Source: Hymenobacter radiodurans (GTDB lineage Bacteria; Bacteroidota; Bacteroidia; Cytophagales; Hymenobacteraceae). From it: 64,000 bases of DNA. Location of the stretch: the NCBI RefSeq assembly GCF_004355185.1, contig NZ_CP037922.1:3566001-3630000 (forward strand). The letters run 5' to 3'. Numbering within the stretch: position 1 is the first letter of the stretch; the number at the start of each line of letters is the position of its first letter. Positions 25,704-35,678 of the stretch are shown here, piece by piece. The position numbers and the translations under genes were made by a program. The notes beneath the pieces are model-generated. The model did no database searches, was not told the DNA's origin, and saw only the letters and a program-made list of their open reading frames with translations.

Positions 25704-26981
25704 CTAAGGCTTGGCTTCTGTACCAACTGGTGCTTGTATGTTTCGCAGTTCTTGCAGCGCTGCACGGGTTTTTTCAAGGTTCTTGGCTTCCTTTTCCTCC
25801 TCATCCACGGGCAGCTTCGACATATCACCGAAGAAAGCCAAGATGTTTTGCCGCTGCGGAGACGAGATGCTTTCAAACTTCTTGTCGGCGAGTTTGCGCA
25901 CCCACTCTCCGTACGTTTCATCGGCGAGAGCATACTCCCCTGCCTGCGTGGGCTTCCCCGTGTCGAAGTCGGCATTGGGTAGAGGCGGTGATTTGGCAGT
26001 TTGCTCCTGCTGAGCCAGGCTGCAATACTCCTTCATCACGACCCGAACGCTTTTCTTAAACAACTCCTGAGCTTCGGGTGTTGGGAGTTTGAAAGCGAAG
26101 GGCTTCAATGGTCCTATTTTGGGCAATACCCGCACCACTTTAGATAGCACGCGAGCCCCAAATCCGGGCTTCTGGTAGTCAGCCCCGTACTGCCGGCGAT
26201 ACTCCCGCTCGCTTTGCCGGTACGTATAGTCGCGGCGGCGGGCTCCAGGGCTGAGCTTTCTGATTTCATCACGTTCAGCGTGCCACGCGGCCCGGGCAGC
26301 AATCGGAATCAGCTCGCGCACAGCAAACCGGTAGCTGCCAATGGCCAGGTCTACATTAGGCAGCACCTGACCCAATTCCAGTCCGTAAGTTTGAAGAAAT
26401 GCCCTTTCCAGCACCGGCTTGCTCACCTGAAAGCCAATAAAGCTCTGATAAGCAGCGGAGCGGTAGCGGCCCGTCGCTAATTGTACTACATCGAAAGCGA
26501 ACTCCAGCTGGGTGTGCTGTACGGGCGCTTCGTGGTAGGTAATGGCTGTCCCGAATTTAGCCTTAAGCTCGGGGTACACGGAGGCCATCGCTAAGTTGGT
26601 GCCTTGGGGATGGCCCTTGATATCGGCGACGTAATGCGCCAGCGCACCGAGTGCGAAGGCATATTCATTGCGGTCGTGGGCCTGATTGAGCAGGTTGCGC
26701 ACGAAGTCGCCGCTACGTACGTAGTGGGTAAGATTGGTAAAGAGCTTAGAGCCAAAGGGATAGAAGCCCATATCCTGAATAATTGCCCCCCCGTAGGCAA
26801 AAGACTTAGCCTCTATCCACTCCTCGCGGGTAGCAGTGCCAAATCGGCTTTTTATAAGCGGAACCAAACACACATCAAACGTTGAGTCTATATTGGCCTG
26901 ATGGGTTAGTACAGAGTAAGCAGAGGCTGATGGCACGCAGAACAACAGAGCCGCCAGAGCGGAGAAAAGCCATTTCAGCAT
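25704..26981 (-). CDS. Zinc-dependent phospholipase C family protein
   Basis: A 425-residue exported protein. Signal peptide MLKWLFSALAALLFCVPSASA is followed by YSVLTHQANIDSTFD, in which the His lies near the mature N terminus as in zinc phospholipases C. Further zinc-ligand regions are IIQDMGFYPFGSKLFTNLTHYVRSGD (Asp, His), then YAFALGALAHYVADIKGHPQGTN (H-x3-D-x3-H). The C-terminal half is basic and helical with no known domain. The ATG at 26981 is preferred; six in-frame codons upstream add little. It is related in fold to the S1/P1-like gene at 5411. Catalytic activity is inferred, and many Bacteroidota members are uncharacterised. Confidence 0.85.
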   Translation of the reverse strand: MLKWLFSALAALLFCVPSASAYSVLTHQANIDSTFDVCLVPLIKSRFGTATREEWIEAKSFAYGGAIIQDMGFYPFGSKLFTNLTHYVRSGDFVRNLLNQAHDRNEYAFALGALAHYVADIKGHPQGTNLAMASVYPELKAKFGTAITYHEAPVQHTQLEFAFDVVQLATGRYRSAAYQSFIGFQVSKPVLERAFLQTYGLELGQVLPNVDLAIGSYRFAVRELIPIAARAAWHAERDEIRKLSPGARRRDYTYRQSEREYRRQYGADYQKPGFGARVLSKVVRVLPKIGPLKPFAFKLPTPEAQELFKKSVRVVMKEYCSLAQQEQTAKSPPLPNADFDTGKPTQAGEYALADETYGEWVRKLADKKFESISSPQRQNILAFFGDMSKLPVDEEEKEAKNLEKTRAALQELRNIQAPVGTEAKP

Positions 26982-27222
26982 AGTAGATGTGGAAAGCAAA
27001 AGGTGAAATGCTGAAAGTTGGATTTTTAGAATACTCCGTACGTGAAAGCTCGACCGGAGTTATGCTTGGTGGCAACAGACTTTATGTCTGGGTGACTAGT
27101 ACGCGGTACTGTCGGGGGGCTTTTTGCATGCCTTGAGCAAGAACATTACCACGAAGCTCACGAATCTGCGTTAGCGTGATGGCACTGCGCAGCGTTCGGG
27201 CATCCCAAACGCATTTACGCAG

Positions 27223-29373
27223 CTATTCCATCGTGTCGGTAAAAGCATCGGGTACACCAACGCTGCTCAGCAGGCCCTCAACCATTGCCATGCGCCACAC
27301 CCAAAATACAGAATGAGTCAGGTCGCGGCCAATCCCAACTTTTCCGGGCTCCAACGCTTGACCCGGACGGCGGGGATTATTTCCGCGCACAATCAGCTTG
27401 TTGGTTAATAAAGACTCTGCCCGAGTGAACATATTCTTTTTATCGGGGCCCCGGCTCCTTTTAATAAAGGACACTTTCAGATTTGAATAGCGCGTCCAGA
27501 CGGTACCGCGAGCACCCCGCCGATCAAATTGGAAGTTGCACTGGATATGCTCGACCTGCCCCCGTTCGAAGCGAATGCGGGCGCTTGGCTCGCTCACTGG
27601 ATTCAGAATAGCGAAAGGAGTCGGCCCAAACGAGCCCACCAAACTGTGGCGTCCCTGCGGATCGGCAAAATTGAATTTAAACACCCCTTGCATAAAGCAC
27701 TTTCCCTCCAACCAGCCCGAAACACGCCCAATGGATGGGCTGGCGCTCCGGTACGCGGGGCTATTTGTGAATGGGCTGATGCTTGCATGGAGGCGGGTGA
27801 TGGAGAAATTAACGGGAATTGTGCTGCCCTTGGCAATTTCGGAGCTTTGGAAGCTTAAGTTGATGATTTTTGCTGTGCCCAAGTGTAGCCGAAAAGGTAA
27901 CCGCCGAAGCTGCTCGGGCGATACTACCGACAAATCAGTTGGCTGCGGGTAATTCTCATTGCCGGTAATCTGTAGCCGCGGGTTGTGTAGCTCCAGCGCC
28001 TTGGCTACTAACTCGCCGTTGCGTGCCCAGGTGGCGCAATTCAGCCCTACCAGCCGCAACTGTGTCAGGCGAGCCGTCAGGCGGGTTGCGGAGAGGCGTT
28101 TGCGGCGGGCAAATTCGGCGGGGCCCATGGTGGGCGTCAGGGTCAAGCCATCGGCCTGAGCCAGGCTGGTGCGAGAATCCAGTTGAAACCTTTCACAGCG
28201 AGCCCGATAAAAAGGGGCATCCACTACAGCCGTAGCCGGGCCGGTGCGTACTTTCCAGGCTACGGCATAAAAAATCCGCGCCGGGTCGTGGGCGCCCAGC
28301 GAGTCTATTCGCACGTCGACAGCTTGCACACTAACGCCCCGAACGGTGGGTGCCCCCGCCAATTTAGGCAGCCGAAATTGCCCCCCAGACAAGCCTACAT
28401 ACCGCAACACGCAACGCTTCATCCAAGGTGGCAGTTGCTGATGCAGGAGGAGCGCCTTGGTTTTTGGAGTTGGAGAGCCTGCCAGAAATGTCGCCTCGGG
28501 AGACGTTAGAAGCAGGGAATCAGCCTGTAGCAACTGGCGGGTTAAGGGCAGAGCCTGAAGACCAGTGAGGCGCACTTGAGGTAGCGAGAGCGTGAGACGT
28601 GCCGTGGTTGCAGGGTCTTTGCTCTGCTGTATAGCCTGCACGCGCACAGTATTCAGCTCCAGCAGCTGGCGGTCGGAAGAAAATCGTAGCGCCTTCACGC
28701 TTGCTATATGGTTCTTCGCCACTACGCGAGCATCGGCTAGCTGAAAAGAGGTGCGGCGGGCGTAGCTCACGCGCTGCGAATCGGCGGCCCCAACCGGGCT
28801 GATGAGAATGTCATGTGCTTCTAAGTCGCCGCGGCCCAGGGTAAATACCGGCTGCTTATTGGGCGTATAATTGCCCCCCACATTTACCAGAAACAGATGA
28901 TTGAGGCGTATCCCTTTCACGTGCAGCGGCAGGCGCTCATACAGTGGTTTCGACGGCTTGGTAGTGCTGGGGGGCATTTTGCCTACCTCCAGACGTAAGG
29001 CTTCTACCATCACTTTATTGATCGGCACTACGCCTCTGCGCAGCAAGCTCAGCAGCCCTATACCCTGCACGCGAACTATGTTCACATCAGCGCGCACGGG
29101 CGGGAGTTGGCTGTTCGACGTCGGACCGGAGCGCAACTGCACTCCCCGTACTGTCAGGGAGCGGGCCCATAAGCTAGTGTGAAGCTCTCTGATTTGGAGG
29201 CTATAAAAGCCCCCCGACGCCTGACTTACCTGCTGCTCCAGGGCTTGGTGCAGCCAAGCATCAAGTCGGCCCAGCGCGACCGTTACAAGGCTGATAATCA
29301 CGGCGGATCCAAGCAGCCAAATCGGCCAGCGACGCTTCTTTTTCTCAGGTTGAACTTCAGTCAGGAGAGGCAT
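27223..29373 (-). CDS. Large AsmA-like membrane-anchored protein
   Basis: A 716-residue protein with a basic N terminus (EKKKRRW) and one membrane helix (PIWLLGSAVIISLVTVALG). It continues into a long periplasmic region of repeated beta-strand blocks of the AsmA/DUF748 sort, for example YSLQIRELHTSLWARSLTVRGVQLRSG near the start and RISFERGQ-like strands (SARIRFERGQVEHIQCNF) near the end. AsmA-like proteins are thought to act in lipid transfer or outer-membrane assembly; assignment here rests on architecture only. The gene carries at least four motif copies (around 28380, 28870, 28967 and 29205). The start at 29373 is chosen over 29424 because it leads directly into the basic segment and helix. 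Confidence 0.7.
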   Translation of the reverse strand: MPLLTEVQPEKKKRRWPIWLLGSAVIISLVTVALGRLDAWLHQALEQQVSQASGGFYSLQIRELHTSLWARSLTVRGVQLRSGPTSNSQLPPVRADVNIVRVQGIGLLSLLRRGVVPINKVMVEALRLEVGKMPPSTTKPSKPLYERLPLHVKGIRLNHLFLVNVGGNYTPNKQPVFTLGRGDLEAHDILISPVGAADSQRVSYARRTSFQLADARVVAKNHIASVKALRFSSDRQLLELNTVRVQAIQQSKDPATTARLTLSLPQVRLTGLQALPLTRQLLQADSLLLTSPEATFLAGSPTPKTKALLLHQQLPPWMKRCVLRYVGLSGGQFRLPKLAGAPTVRGVSVQAVDVRIDSLGAHDPARIFYAVAWKVRTGPATAVVDAPFYRARCERFQLDSRTSLAQADGLTLTPTMGPAEFARRKRLSATRLTARLTQLRLVGLNCATWARNGELVAKALELHNPRLQITGNENYPQPTDLSVVSPEQLRRLPFRLHLGTAKIINLSFQSSEIAKGSTIPVNFSITRLHASISPFTNSPAYRSASPSIGRVSGWLEGKCFMQGVFKFNFADPQGRHSLVGSFGPTPFAILNPVSEPSARIRFERGQVEHIQCNFQFDRRGARGTVWTRYSNLKVSFIKRSRGPDKKNMFTRAESLLTNKLIVRGNNPRRPGQALEPGKVGIGRDLTHSVFWVWRMAMVEGLLSSVGVPDAFTDTME

Positions 29374-29584
29374 AGAAGCAGCGCTATCAGGAACGTGATA
29401 CCTGGATCGGGCCCCTACTAGCACACGCCTCCGTAGTGGCTGTTATTCAACTGAGGATGTTGGTGTTATCCTGTCTATAATTTAGAAAAAGAAGGTGAGT
29501 TGAGAAAGAAAAAAGTAAACGTGCCACTTCTTTCATTTTCTTACGTCTTTCGTACCAAAGCCCCGCTGTCAACGTTAAGTGCCT

Positions 29585-30073
29585 ATGCTACTAGTAAGAA
29601 TACTTTTTGCCGGCATGCTATTGCTGTTTGCCGCGCCTAGTCAGGCGCAGCAGGTGGAAGTGGTGAAGTTTCCGGCCCTGCAAAAGCGCTTGAGCCAACC
29701 CAACGACACAACCTACGTGGTCAACTTCTGGGCAACGTGGTGTGGTCCCTGCGTTAAGGAGCTGCCTTATTTTGAGCAGGCCAACAAGACCTACGCCGGC
29801 CAGAAAGTAAAAGTATTGCTGGTGAGCCTCGACTACGCTTCTCAACTGGACAAGAAAGTAAAGCCCTTTGTGCAGAAGCGCGGGCTTAAGTCGGAAGTGC
29901 TCCTGCTTAACGAAACCGACCCTAATTCTTGGCTTGGAAAAGTAGATGACAAATGGTCGGGGGCTATTCCATTCACGCTGATGCTCAACAACAAAAAGCA
30001 GAAGCGCGTCGGCTTCGAGCAGGAGTTTACGCAAGCTGAGCTTACTACCCAACTCACCAAGTTTTTGCGCTAG
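29585..30073 (+). CDS. Secreted thioredoxin-like (TlpA) protein
   Basis: A 162-residue periplasmic thioredoxin-fold protein. The signal peptide ends PSQAQ. The redox centre is VVNFWATWCGPCVKELPYF (W-C-G-P-C), and the cis-Pro loop is in SGAIPFTLML. It probably reduces or exchanges disulfides of exported proteins. The ATG at 29585 is used; an in-frame GTG at 29579 is a weaker alternative. The next gene, another thioredoxin-fold protein, starts 48 bp downstream in the same direction, so the two form a likely operon. Confidence 0.92.
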   Translation: MLLVRILFAGMLLLFAAPSQAQQVEVVKFPALQKRLSQPNDTTYVVNFWATWCGPCVKELPYFEQANKTYAGQKVKVLLVSLDYASQLDKKVKPFVQKRGLKSEVLLLNETDPNSWLGKVDDKWSGAIPFTLMLNNKKQKRVGFEQEFTQAELTTQLTKFLR

Positions 30074-30121
30074 CCAGGTGGTTAGGCGCGTATTTCTCAC
30101 TCTTAACTTGTTTGCCTCCCG

Positions 30122-30739
30122 ATGAAAAAGCTAACCTCCTTCTTCGTCCTTTGCTTCGGCCTCGTGCTGCTGAGCGCTTTTGTCCGGCCTTCCGGCGGCT
30201 ACCAGGTAGGCGACACCGCCACCGATTTTAAGCTCAAAAACGTGGATGGCAAGCTCATGTCGCTGGCCGACAACAAGGCTGCCAAGGGCTTTATCGTGGT
30301 GTTTACCTGCAATACCTGCCCCTACGCGCAGGCCTACGAAAGCCGAATTATTGACCTGCACAAGAAATTTGCCCCCCAGGGCTATCCCGTAGTCGCCATC
30401 AACCCCAATGATCCGGCCGTAGCCCCCGGCGACTCATTCGATAAGATGCAGGCCCGCGCCGCCAGCAAGAAGTACCCTTTCCCTTATTTGCTGGATGAAA
30501 CGCAAAAAGTGGCGCAGACCTACGGTGCCACCCGCACACCCCACCTCTATGTGCTCACCCGCCAAGGCAATGCCCTAAAAGTGGCCTACATCGGGGCCAT
30601 CGATGATAACTCGGAAGAGCCTACTGCGGTGAAAACCAAGTACGTTGAGAATGCCATGACCGATATTATGGCTGGCAAACCCGCTGCTACCAACTCAACA
30701 AAAGCCATTGGATGCACTATTAAATGGAAGAAAGCCTAA
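30122..30739 (+). CDS. Secreted thioredoxin-fold (AhpC/TlpA-like) protein
   Basis: A 205-residue exported protein of the redoxin superfamily. The signal peptide MKKLTSFFVLCFGLVLLSAF precedes GYQVGDTATDFKLKNVDGK, the usual redoxin opening. The active site is VVFTCNTCPYAQAYESRI (C-x-x-C with Asn-Thr between), and TRTPHLYVLTRQG carries the cis-Pro. This Cys-Asn-Thr-Cys-Pro subgroup is frequent in Bacteroidota, and its physiological substrate is not known. An exact TTTGCCCCCCA motif copy (30368-30378) is read in frame as FAPQ. Probably co-transcribed with the TlpA-like gene upstream. Confidence 0.92.
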   Translation: MKKLTSFFVLCFGLVLLSAFVRPSGGYQVGDTATDFKLKNVDGKLMSLADNKAAKGFIVVFTCNTCPYAQAYESRIIDLHKKFAPQGYPVVAINPNDPAVAPGDSFDKMQARAASKKYPFPYLLDETQKVAQTYGATRTPHLYVLTRQGNALKVAYIGAIDDNSEEPTAVKTKYVENAMTDIMAGKPAATNSTKAIGCTIKWKKA

Positions 30740-30787
30740 AAAAGCCCCCAGTGGTCTTTTATACCTTCTTCATTTTAATTTCTATAC

Positions 30788-30826
30788 AAAAGCCCCGCTT
30801 GCCTATTCAGGAAGCGGGGCTTTTTT
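30788..30826. terminator. Bidirectional intrinsic terminator
   Basis: AAAAGCCCCGCTT, loop, GAAGCGGGGCTTTTTT. It lies between the convergent thioredoxin-fold and aminotransferase genes. An unpaired A6-GCCCCCAG half-site sits about 45 bp before it, at the stop codon. Confidence 0.9.
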
Positions 30827-30869
30827 GTGCTTTAAGCCGAATATGTAATGCCTGCCTTGCGAGACAGCC

Positions 30870-31733
30870 TCAGCTTACCGCTGCTGCCGTTTGCCACTGC
30901 TGTTCTTCCACTTGAAGTAGCGCCTGGAGCAAGGCTAGGGTTACCGGTCCCGGCTTGCCGGCACCTAGTACCATGTCGTCAATTTGCACTACCGGCAGCA
31001 CGCGCTTGGTAGTGCTGGTCAGAAATGCTTCTTTGGCCTGATACAGATCCTCGAGGGTTATCGTGCCGACTGACACGGGATAGGGCGACTCAGGCAGCGC
31101 CAGAATATTGCGGCGCGTAATGCCCGCCAGCACATCGGTAGCGGGGGTAATTACCGTATTATCCTGCTTTACCAGGAAAAAATTGGCGCGCGGAAACTCC
31201 GTTACCACGCCCTGATGATGATAGAGCACATCGTCGGCACCGCGGGCTTTGATCTGCTTGATTAGGCGGATACCCATGGAGTAGTTGATGGTTTTAGCCG
31301 GCGGTATTTCGCGCAGGTAGTCGTGCGTTATCACCTTGATGCCCGTCGTTACTTGCTCAGCGGTAGGCAGCACCAACGGCTGCTCGGTAATAAGCAAGTT
31401 GGGCTCGCTTGGGTCGTAGCCGTTGGCTGAGTAGCCGCCGGTCAGAATCATCTTGACACCGGACAGCGGCAGGTCGTTGTGTCGAATAAGGTCTTGAATG
31501 ACTGCCAGCAACGCCGGACGCGCCAACGGCACGGCAAGTTCCATGAGTTGGGCCGATTGGTAGAAGCGGTCGAGGTAGTAGTCGAGAAATAGAGGCTGGC
31601 CCGCATGCACTTTGAAGAAATCGAACACGCCGTAGCCGCGCTGAATAGCCAAGTCGCTGATATGCAGAAAAGCTTGATCTAGGGGCGTAATCTGGCCGTG
31701 GATGTACGCGTACAGAGGCGAGTTAGCGGGCAT
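30870..31733 (-). CDS. Class IV aminotransferase (fold-type IV PLP enzyme)
   Basis: A 287-residue PLP enzyme related to branched-chain and D-amino acid aminotransferases and aminodeoxychorismate lyase. It begins with YAYIHGQITPLDQAFLHISDLAIQRGYGVFDFFKV, the standard fold IV opening. The PLP-Lys region is AKTINYSMGIRLIKQIKARGADDVLY, and the phosphate-binding VVTEFPRANFFLV and DVLAGITRRNIL complete the site. Substrate choice between L-branched, D-amino or chorismate-derived acids cannot be settled from sequence. The start overlaps the stop of the P1 peptidase gene by 11 bp, so the two are translationally coupled. Confidence 0.9.
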   Translation of the reverse strand: MPANSPLYAYIHGQITPLDQAFLHISDLAIQRGYGVFDFFKVHAGQPLFLDYYLDRFYQSAQLMELAVPLARPALLAVIQDLIRHNDLPLSGVKMILTGGYSANGYDPSEPNLLITEQPLVLPTAEQVTTGIKVITHDYLREIPPAKTINYSMGIRLIKQIKARGADDVLYHHQGVVTEFPRANFFLVKQDNTVITPATDVLAGITRRNILALPESPYPVSVGTITLEDLYQAKEAFLTSTTKRVLPVVQIDDMVLGAGKPGPVTLALLQALLQVEEQQWQTAAAVS

Positions 31734-32853
31734 GGTGTTGCTTTAAAATCTTTAGAACTTTATCCAGCGGCAAGGCCTCAATGGGCTGTGGCTGCTTGCC
31801 CTGCAGGGTTTCGGCCTTGAAAAGCGAGTTGATAATGGCTTCTTCCGTAGCCTCGATAGCCGCCATAAACAGCGGCGACATGGCATCATTAGTAAGCGTG
31901 GTCGTGGTTTGGGTAGGAGCCGTAGGTGCGTACGGCACGCGCAGGCCCGGATGCGTGGAAAATGCGATGATGTAATCGCCGCTGCCATTGGCAGCAATGC
32001 CGCCCGTTTTGGCTAGGCCCAGAAAGGCCCGCTTGGCGAGTCGCTCCAGGTTGCGGGCATCAATGGGAGCATCGGTGGCAACTACAATCATGCAAGAGCC
32101 ATCGGCGCGGTCTTTCAGCTGCTGACTCAGGTAAAACTGCTCCAATTCCTGCCCAACCGGTGCTCCATTAATCTGAAGCACGCCACCAAAATTCGTCTGC
32201 ACCAGTACGCCCACGGTATAGCCGCCCTGCTTGGCGGGCAGCAGGCGCGAGGCCGTGCCGATACCACCCTTGAAGCCAAAGCATACCGTACCAGTGCCAG
32301 CGCCTACGTTGCCCTCGGCCACCTGACCAGTCCGGGCCTGCTCGATGGCGGCCAGCACATGCTGCTCCGTGACATGGCGGCCCCGGATGTCGTTGAGTGC
32401 CCCGTCGTTGGTCTCCCCTACCACGGCGTTTACCGACTGTACCGCTTCGTTGCCAGGCTGCCGCAGCACGTAGTCTACCACCGCGTTCAGGGCCGTGCCC
32501 ACACTGAGCGTATTAGTCAGGACGATGGGCGTTTCTAAGATGCCGAGTTCTTCTATCTGGGTGCTACCTGCCAGCTTGCCAAAACCATTGCCAACGTACA
32601 CTGCCGCTGGGACTTTCTGCTGAAATACGTTGCCCGCGTGCGGCACAATGGCCGTTACGCCGGTTCGTACTGCCTGGCCCTGCACCAAAGTGGTGTGCCC
32701 TACGCGCACGCCAGGAACATCAGTAATAGCGTTGAGCGCACCCGTGGGCAGTACGCCAATACGGATGCCGTACTCCCTTGCGCGTTTACGTTCCTGACTT
32801 CGAGCTTGTAAGGCGCAACCCAAGAGAAGCAGCACTAGTAGGGTCAATCTCAT
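31723..32853 (-). CDS. P1 family (DmpA-type) aminopeptidase, secreted
   Basis: A 376-residue N-terminal-nucleophile peptidase of the DmpA/BapA family, which releases N-terminal D- or L-amino acids or beta-amino acids. The signal peptide covers residues 1-19 (LLVLLLLGCALQARS). Family motifs: GALNAITDVPGVRVGHTTL, TGVTAIVP, NAVVGETNDGALNDIRG, GAGTGTVCFGFKGGIGTASR, and the autoprocessing nucleophile Ser in ADGSCMIVVATDAP. Self-cleavage at Gly-Ser would give alpha and beta subunits. The ATG at 32853 is used for the signal peptide. Coupling to an aminotransferase suggests linked use of released amino acids, which is inference. Confidence 0.92.
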   Translation of the reverse strand: MRLTLLVLLLLGCALQARSQERKRAREYGIRIGVLPTGALNAITDVPGVRVGHTTLVQGQAVRTGVTAIVPHAGNVFQQKVPAAVYVGNGFGKLAGSTQIEELGILETPIVLTNTLSVGTALNAVVDYVLRQPGNEAVQSVNAVVGETNDGALNDIRGRHVTEQHVLAAIEQARTGQVAEGNVGAGTGTVCFGFKGGIGTASRLLPAKQGGYTVGVLVQTNFGGVLQINGAPVGQELEQFYLSQQLKDRADGSCMIVVATDAPIDARNLERLAKRAFLGLAKTGGIAANGSGDYIIAFSTHPGLRVPYAPTAPTQTTTTLTNDAMSPLFMAAIEATEEAIINSLFKAETLQGKQPQPIEALPLDKVLKILKQHHAR

Positions 32854-33116
32854 GCGGGTACAGATAAGGTAAGTAAATGTATCAGGCTGAGCGTTAAATA
32901 CCAGTGGGCAGTTTTGAGCGAGTAACCCCAGATACAAGCTATAAAGGGTAAAAACAGGTAAGGACGAGCTACCAACTACGCGCTTTTTCCATTCATACTA
33001 ATCGGCTTAGATTCTAACCTGGTTATGGCTGATGTGATGACGACAAAACCTGTTGCTACCGGGCCTGAGAAAATCATTGGCCGTAGTATCAGCTTCAAAA
33101 AAGCCCCCCAGCTCAT

Positions 33117-35371
33117 TTACCGGTAGCCGAAGGGAATGCCAATATTGAAGTACGGCAGTACTTTTTTTGACACATCAGAGTACATTAGGCTAGCATCAAT
33201 AGGACCCAGAAAAGAGTTGATACCCAGCGTAAGTGAGCCGCCGTATATGACGTCGGAGGGCTGAATGTTGGTGTTATCATCGATGAATCCGTGATAGAGC
33301 GCGTTTGCTTTACCCGTAATAAATACGCGCGGCCCAATGGCATATTGGTAGCCCACTAGGCCAGCAACGGCACTGCTCACAAACAGTCCAGCTTCGGGCA
33401 GACCCGCAAAGACAATTTGATTGCGAATCACGTGACTGAGCCCACCCACCACGAAGTCATTGGCAACGGCCTGTTTGTACCCTTGATTGATACCAGCCTG
33501 GGCCTGCAAAAGTAGTGTGAAGCGCATGGTCAGGGGCACGTACTGTTCGGCCTGCAGTCGGTAGCGCGTGTAGGGCTTGAACGAAAAATCAGGCGAGTCC
33601 TCGGTGCCCACCACTACATCGCCATTCAATACCTTAAAGTCCGCGCGCTGGCTGTACACTACGCCCGCTTCCGCCTCTATTCGACGGCCCTTGGTGGGAT
33701 ACGCCACGGCATTAAGGGTATTTTCCTCATACATCAGATAGCTGTTTAGCAGGCGCAACCGCCCATCTATCTGCAGCCTTGAAGTGATTTCCGGATTGAA
33801 GCGGCCGTACTCGTAGCGCGTGCCAACACCGAGCCCGCGGTTGCGACCCAAGAGCTTAAATAGCTGCGCATTAGCCGTCACATAGCTCTGCGTATACAAG
33901 CCAGCCTTATCGAAGAGGTTGGTGTACGTAATAATGCTCACGCGCTCGCCCTGCGCAATAAAGCGCCCCACCACGTCTTTGCGCTTGGTTAGGTATTGGG
34001 TGTGCTTCAGCCGCAGCCGTGGGTTTTCGCCTATATTGATTGCTACTTGGCTAGTAGAAGACGGCAACAGCAAATCTTGGGCGGCGATGCTCCCAATTAG
34101 GCCGATGCCGGTAAAAGAGTTGTAATGTAACCCCAGGCCCACGCGCGTACGAGCGTTCCGTTCCACATCGAACACGACCCGGGCCGTAGAGTCGGAAATC
34201 GGTTGCAGCGAGTAGGTTATTTTGCGGAAGTAACGCGTTCCAAACGCATTGCGGATGGCCGACGATATCTGGGGCGCGGTGTAGAATCGATTGGCGCTAA
34301 ACTGCATCTGCTGCATCAGGGCCGGTACCAGGGCGGGCTCCACACCTTGCACGGCGTATTCTGCTATGAAAACGGAATCGGCCCGTGCAGCCGGTGTGGG
34401 GGGCAAATTTGGACCATACAGAGCGTTCAGCGAGTCGTTGAGGGCGCGTAGGCGCGAAAAAACGGCGCGTCCTTTTTGCAAGCCAAGCGTAGTGATGGGG
34501 CCGAAGCCGAGAAGCTGCCGCTGCTATAATCGCCCAGAGGATAATCGACGTACACCGTGCACAGGAGCTTCTGCATTTTGAAGTCGGCGTTGTCCTTAAA
34601 GGAAGAAATCTGCAGCAGCACATCCACGGGGCTTCGCAGGTTGGCATCGGTGTAGGCGCCCGCCGACACATTGCTGCCAATAATTACATCGGCCCCCATG
34701 GCCTTCACCTCCGAAACCGGAAAATTTCGCACAATGCCGCCGTCTACCAGGCGCCGGCCGTCGTATTGCACGGGCGTAAAAAAGGACGGAATAGCCATGC
34801 TGGCCCGTATTGCCGACACAATTTCGCCTTTCTGCAACACGGCTGGCTCCCCGGAAATTACATCCGTTGCGACGCACCGAAAGCCGCGCTCGAACTGGGA
34901 GAAGCTTTTCGTTTTGTAGTAGGGAAAAAATAGCTCACTAAGCTTGAGCCACAGTTCCTCCGACTCAATAACACCACTGGAAAACTGGAAAGCGCCATTC
35001 ACATACGGTAGCTCCACTAGGAAGCGCCCAAAATCGTCCTTTTCGGGTAGCGTTACCGTGCGCAGCTGCGCAGCGTTGGTCAGCAAAGCGTTCCAGTCAA
35101 GCTGATTTGCCACCTGTTCAATTTCGGCACCGGAATAGCCAGCGGCATACAATGAGCCAACAATGGCCCCCATGCTGGTACCCGTAACATAATCGACGTG
35201 TACCTGCGCCGAGTCGAGTGCTTTTAATAGCCCAATATGGGCCAGTCCGCGGGCGCCGCCGCCGCTCAATGTTAAGCCGATGCGGGGGCGCGATGTGGGC
35301 GTTTGGGCGTGTAGCACGCCCGCACAGCTTACCAGTAAGAATAACAAGTAGAGTTTTCTAGTCATGGCCAT
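33117..35371 (-). pseudogene. Patatin-BamA fusion (type V secretion-like phospholipase), single-base frameshift
   Basis: The N-terminal half is an exported patatin-like phospholipase: signal peptide ending GVLHAQ, oxyanion loop LTLSGGGARGLAHIG, nucleophile GTSMGAIVGS and catalytic Asp in VDGGIVRNFPV. The C-terminal half has a POTRA-like stretch (RKITYSLQPISDSTARVVFDVE) and a 16-strand-type BamA/Omp85 barrel ending YFNIGIPFGYR. The two halves lie in different frames. Restoring one base in the run near 34512 (one A on the plus strand) gives GSFLGFGPITTLGLQKGRAV and a continuous 751-residue protein. Patatin plus POTRA plus barrel resembles PlpD-type (type Vd) proteins. The rest is intact, so recent mutation or sequence error is likely. 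Confidence 0.85.
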
Positions 35372-35672
35372 ACCGACATAATGATTGCGCCCGCAGAAAA
35401 AGCTCTCAGGCAGCTATTTTACTGTTCAGGTAATATATAGCTGCAACTATAGTTCATTGTTTTGTAATTGCCTGTATTTCAGAGATATTATCAACCAACA
35501 CCTTCTCCGTCTCAGTAAAGCAGACCAGCATTTTGCCCCCTAAGGCCTCTAGATTCCTGAGTTTTCTGACGTAGGGTGCTATCGTTCCCGGCTAGCAGCC
35601 AAAGCTTGGGGTATTTGCTCATCCTGTTCGAGCAGGCCCCCGGAGATACAGTACGCCATAGCTCTGGGGGCT
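35372..35672. other. Gene-free spacer
   Basis: 301 bp between the patatin-BamA start and the adaptor stop, both minus-strand genes. It holds one degenerate motif copy (TTTTGCCCCCTAA near 35530), the presumptive patatin promoter region (AT-rich, 35400-35470), and the hairpin at 35636. No gene or RNA gene is seen. Confidence 0.6.
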
Positions 35673-35678
35673 TTATTC
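35636..35678 (+). terminator. Terminator-like hairpin
   Basis: GCCCCCGGAG pairs with CTCTGGGGGC (one mismatch) ahead of TTTATT. It is oriented on the plus strand and overlaps the last codons of the minus-strand adaptor gene, so its use is unclear. Confidence 0.35.

Noticed and set aside
33095..33116. Terminator after the patatin-BamA gene
   Set aside because: Minus-strand GGGGGGC-T6 is present, but no matching upstream arm was found; it looks like a single motif copy.
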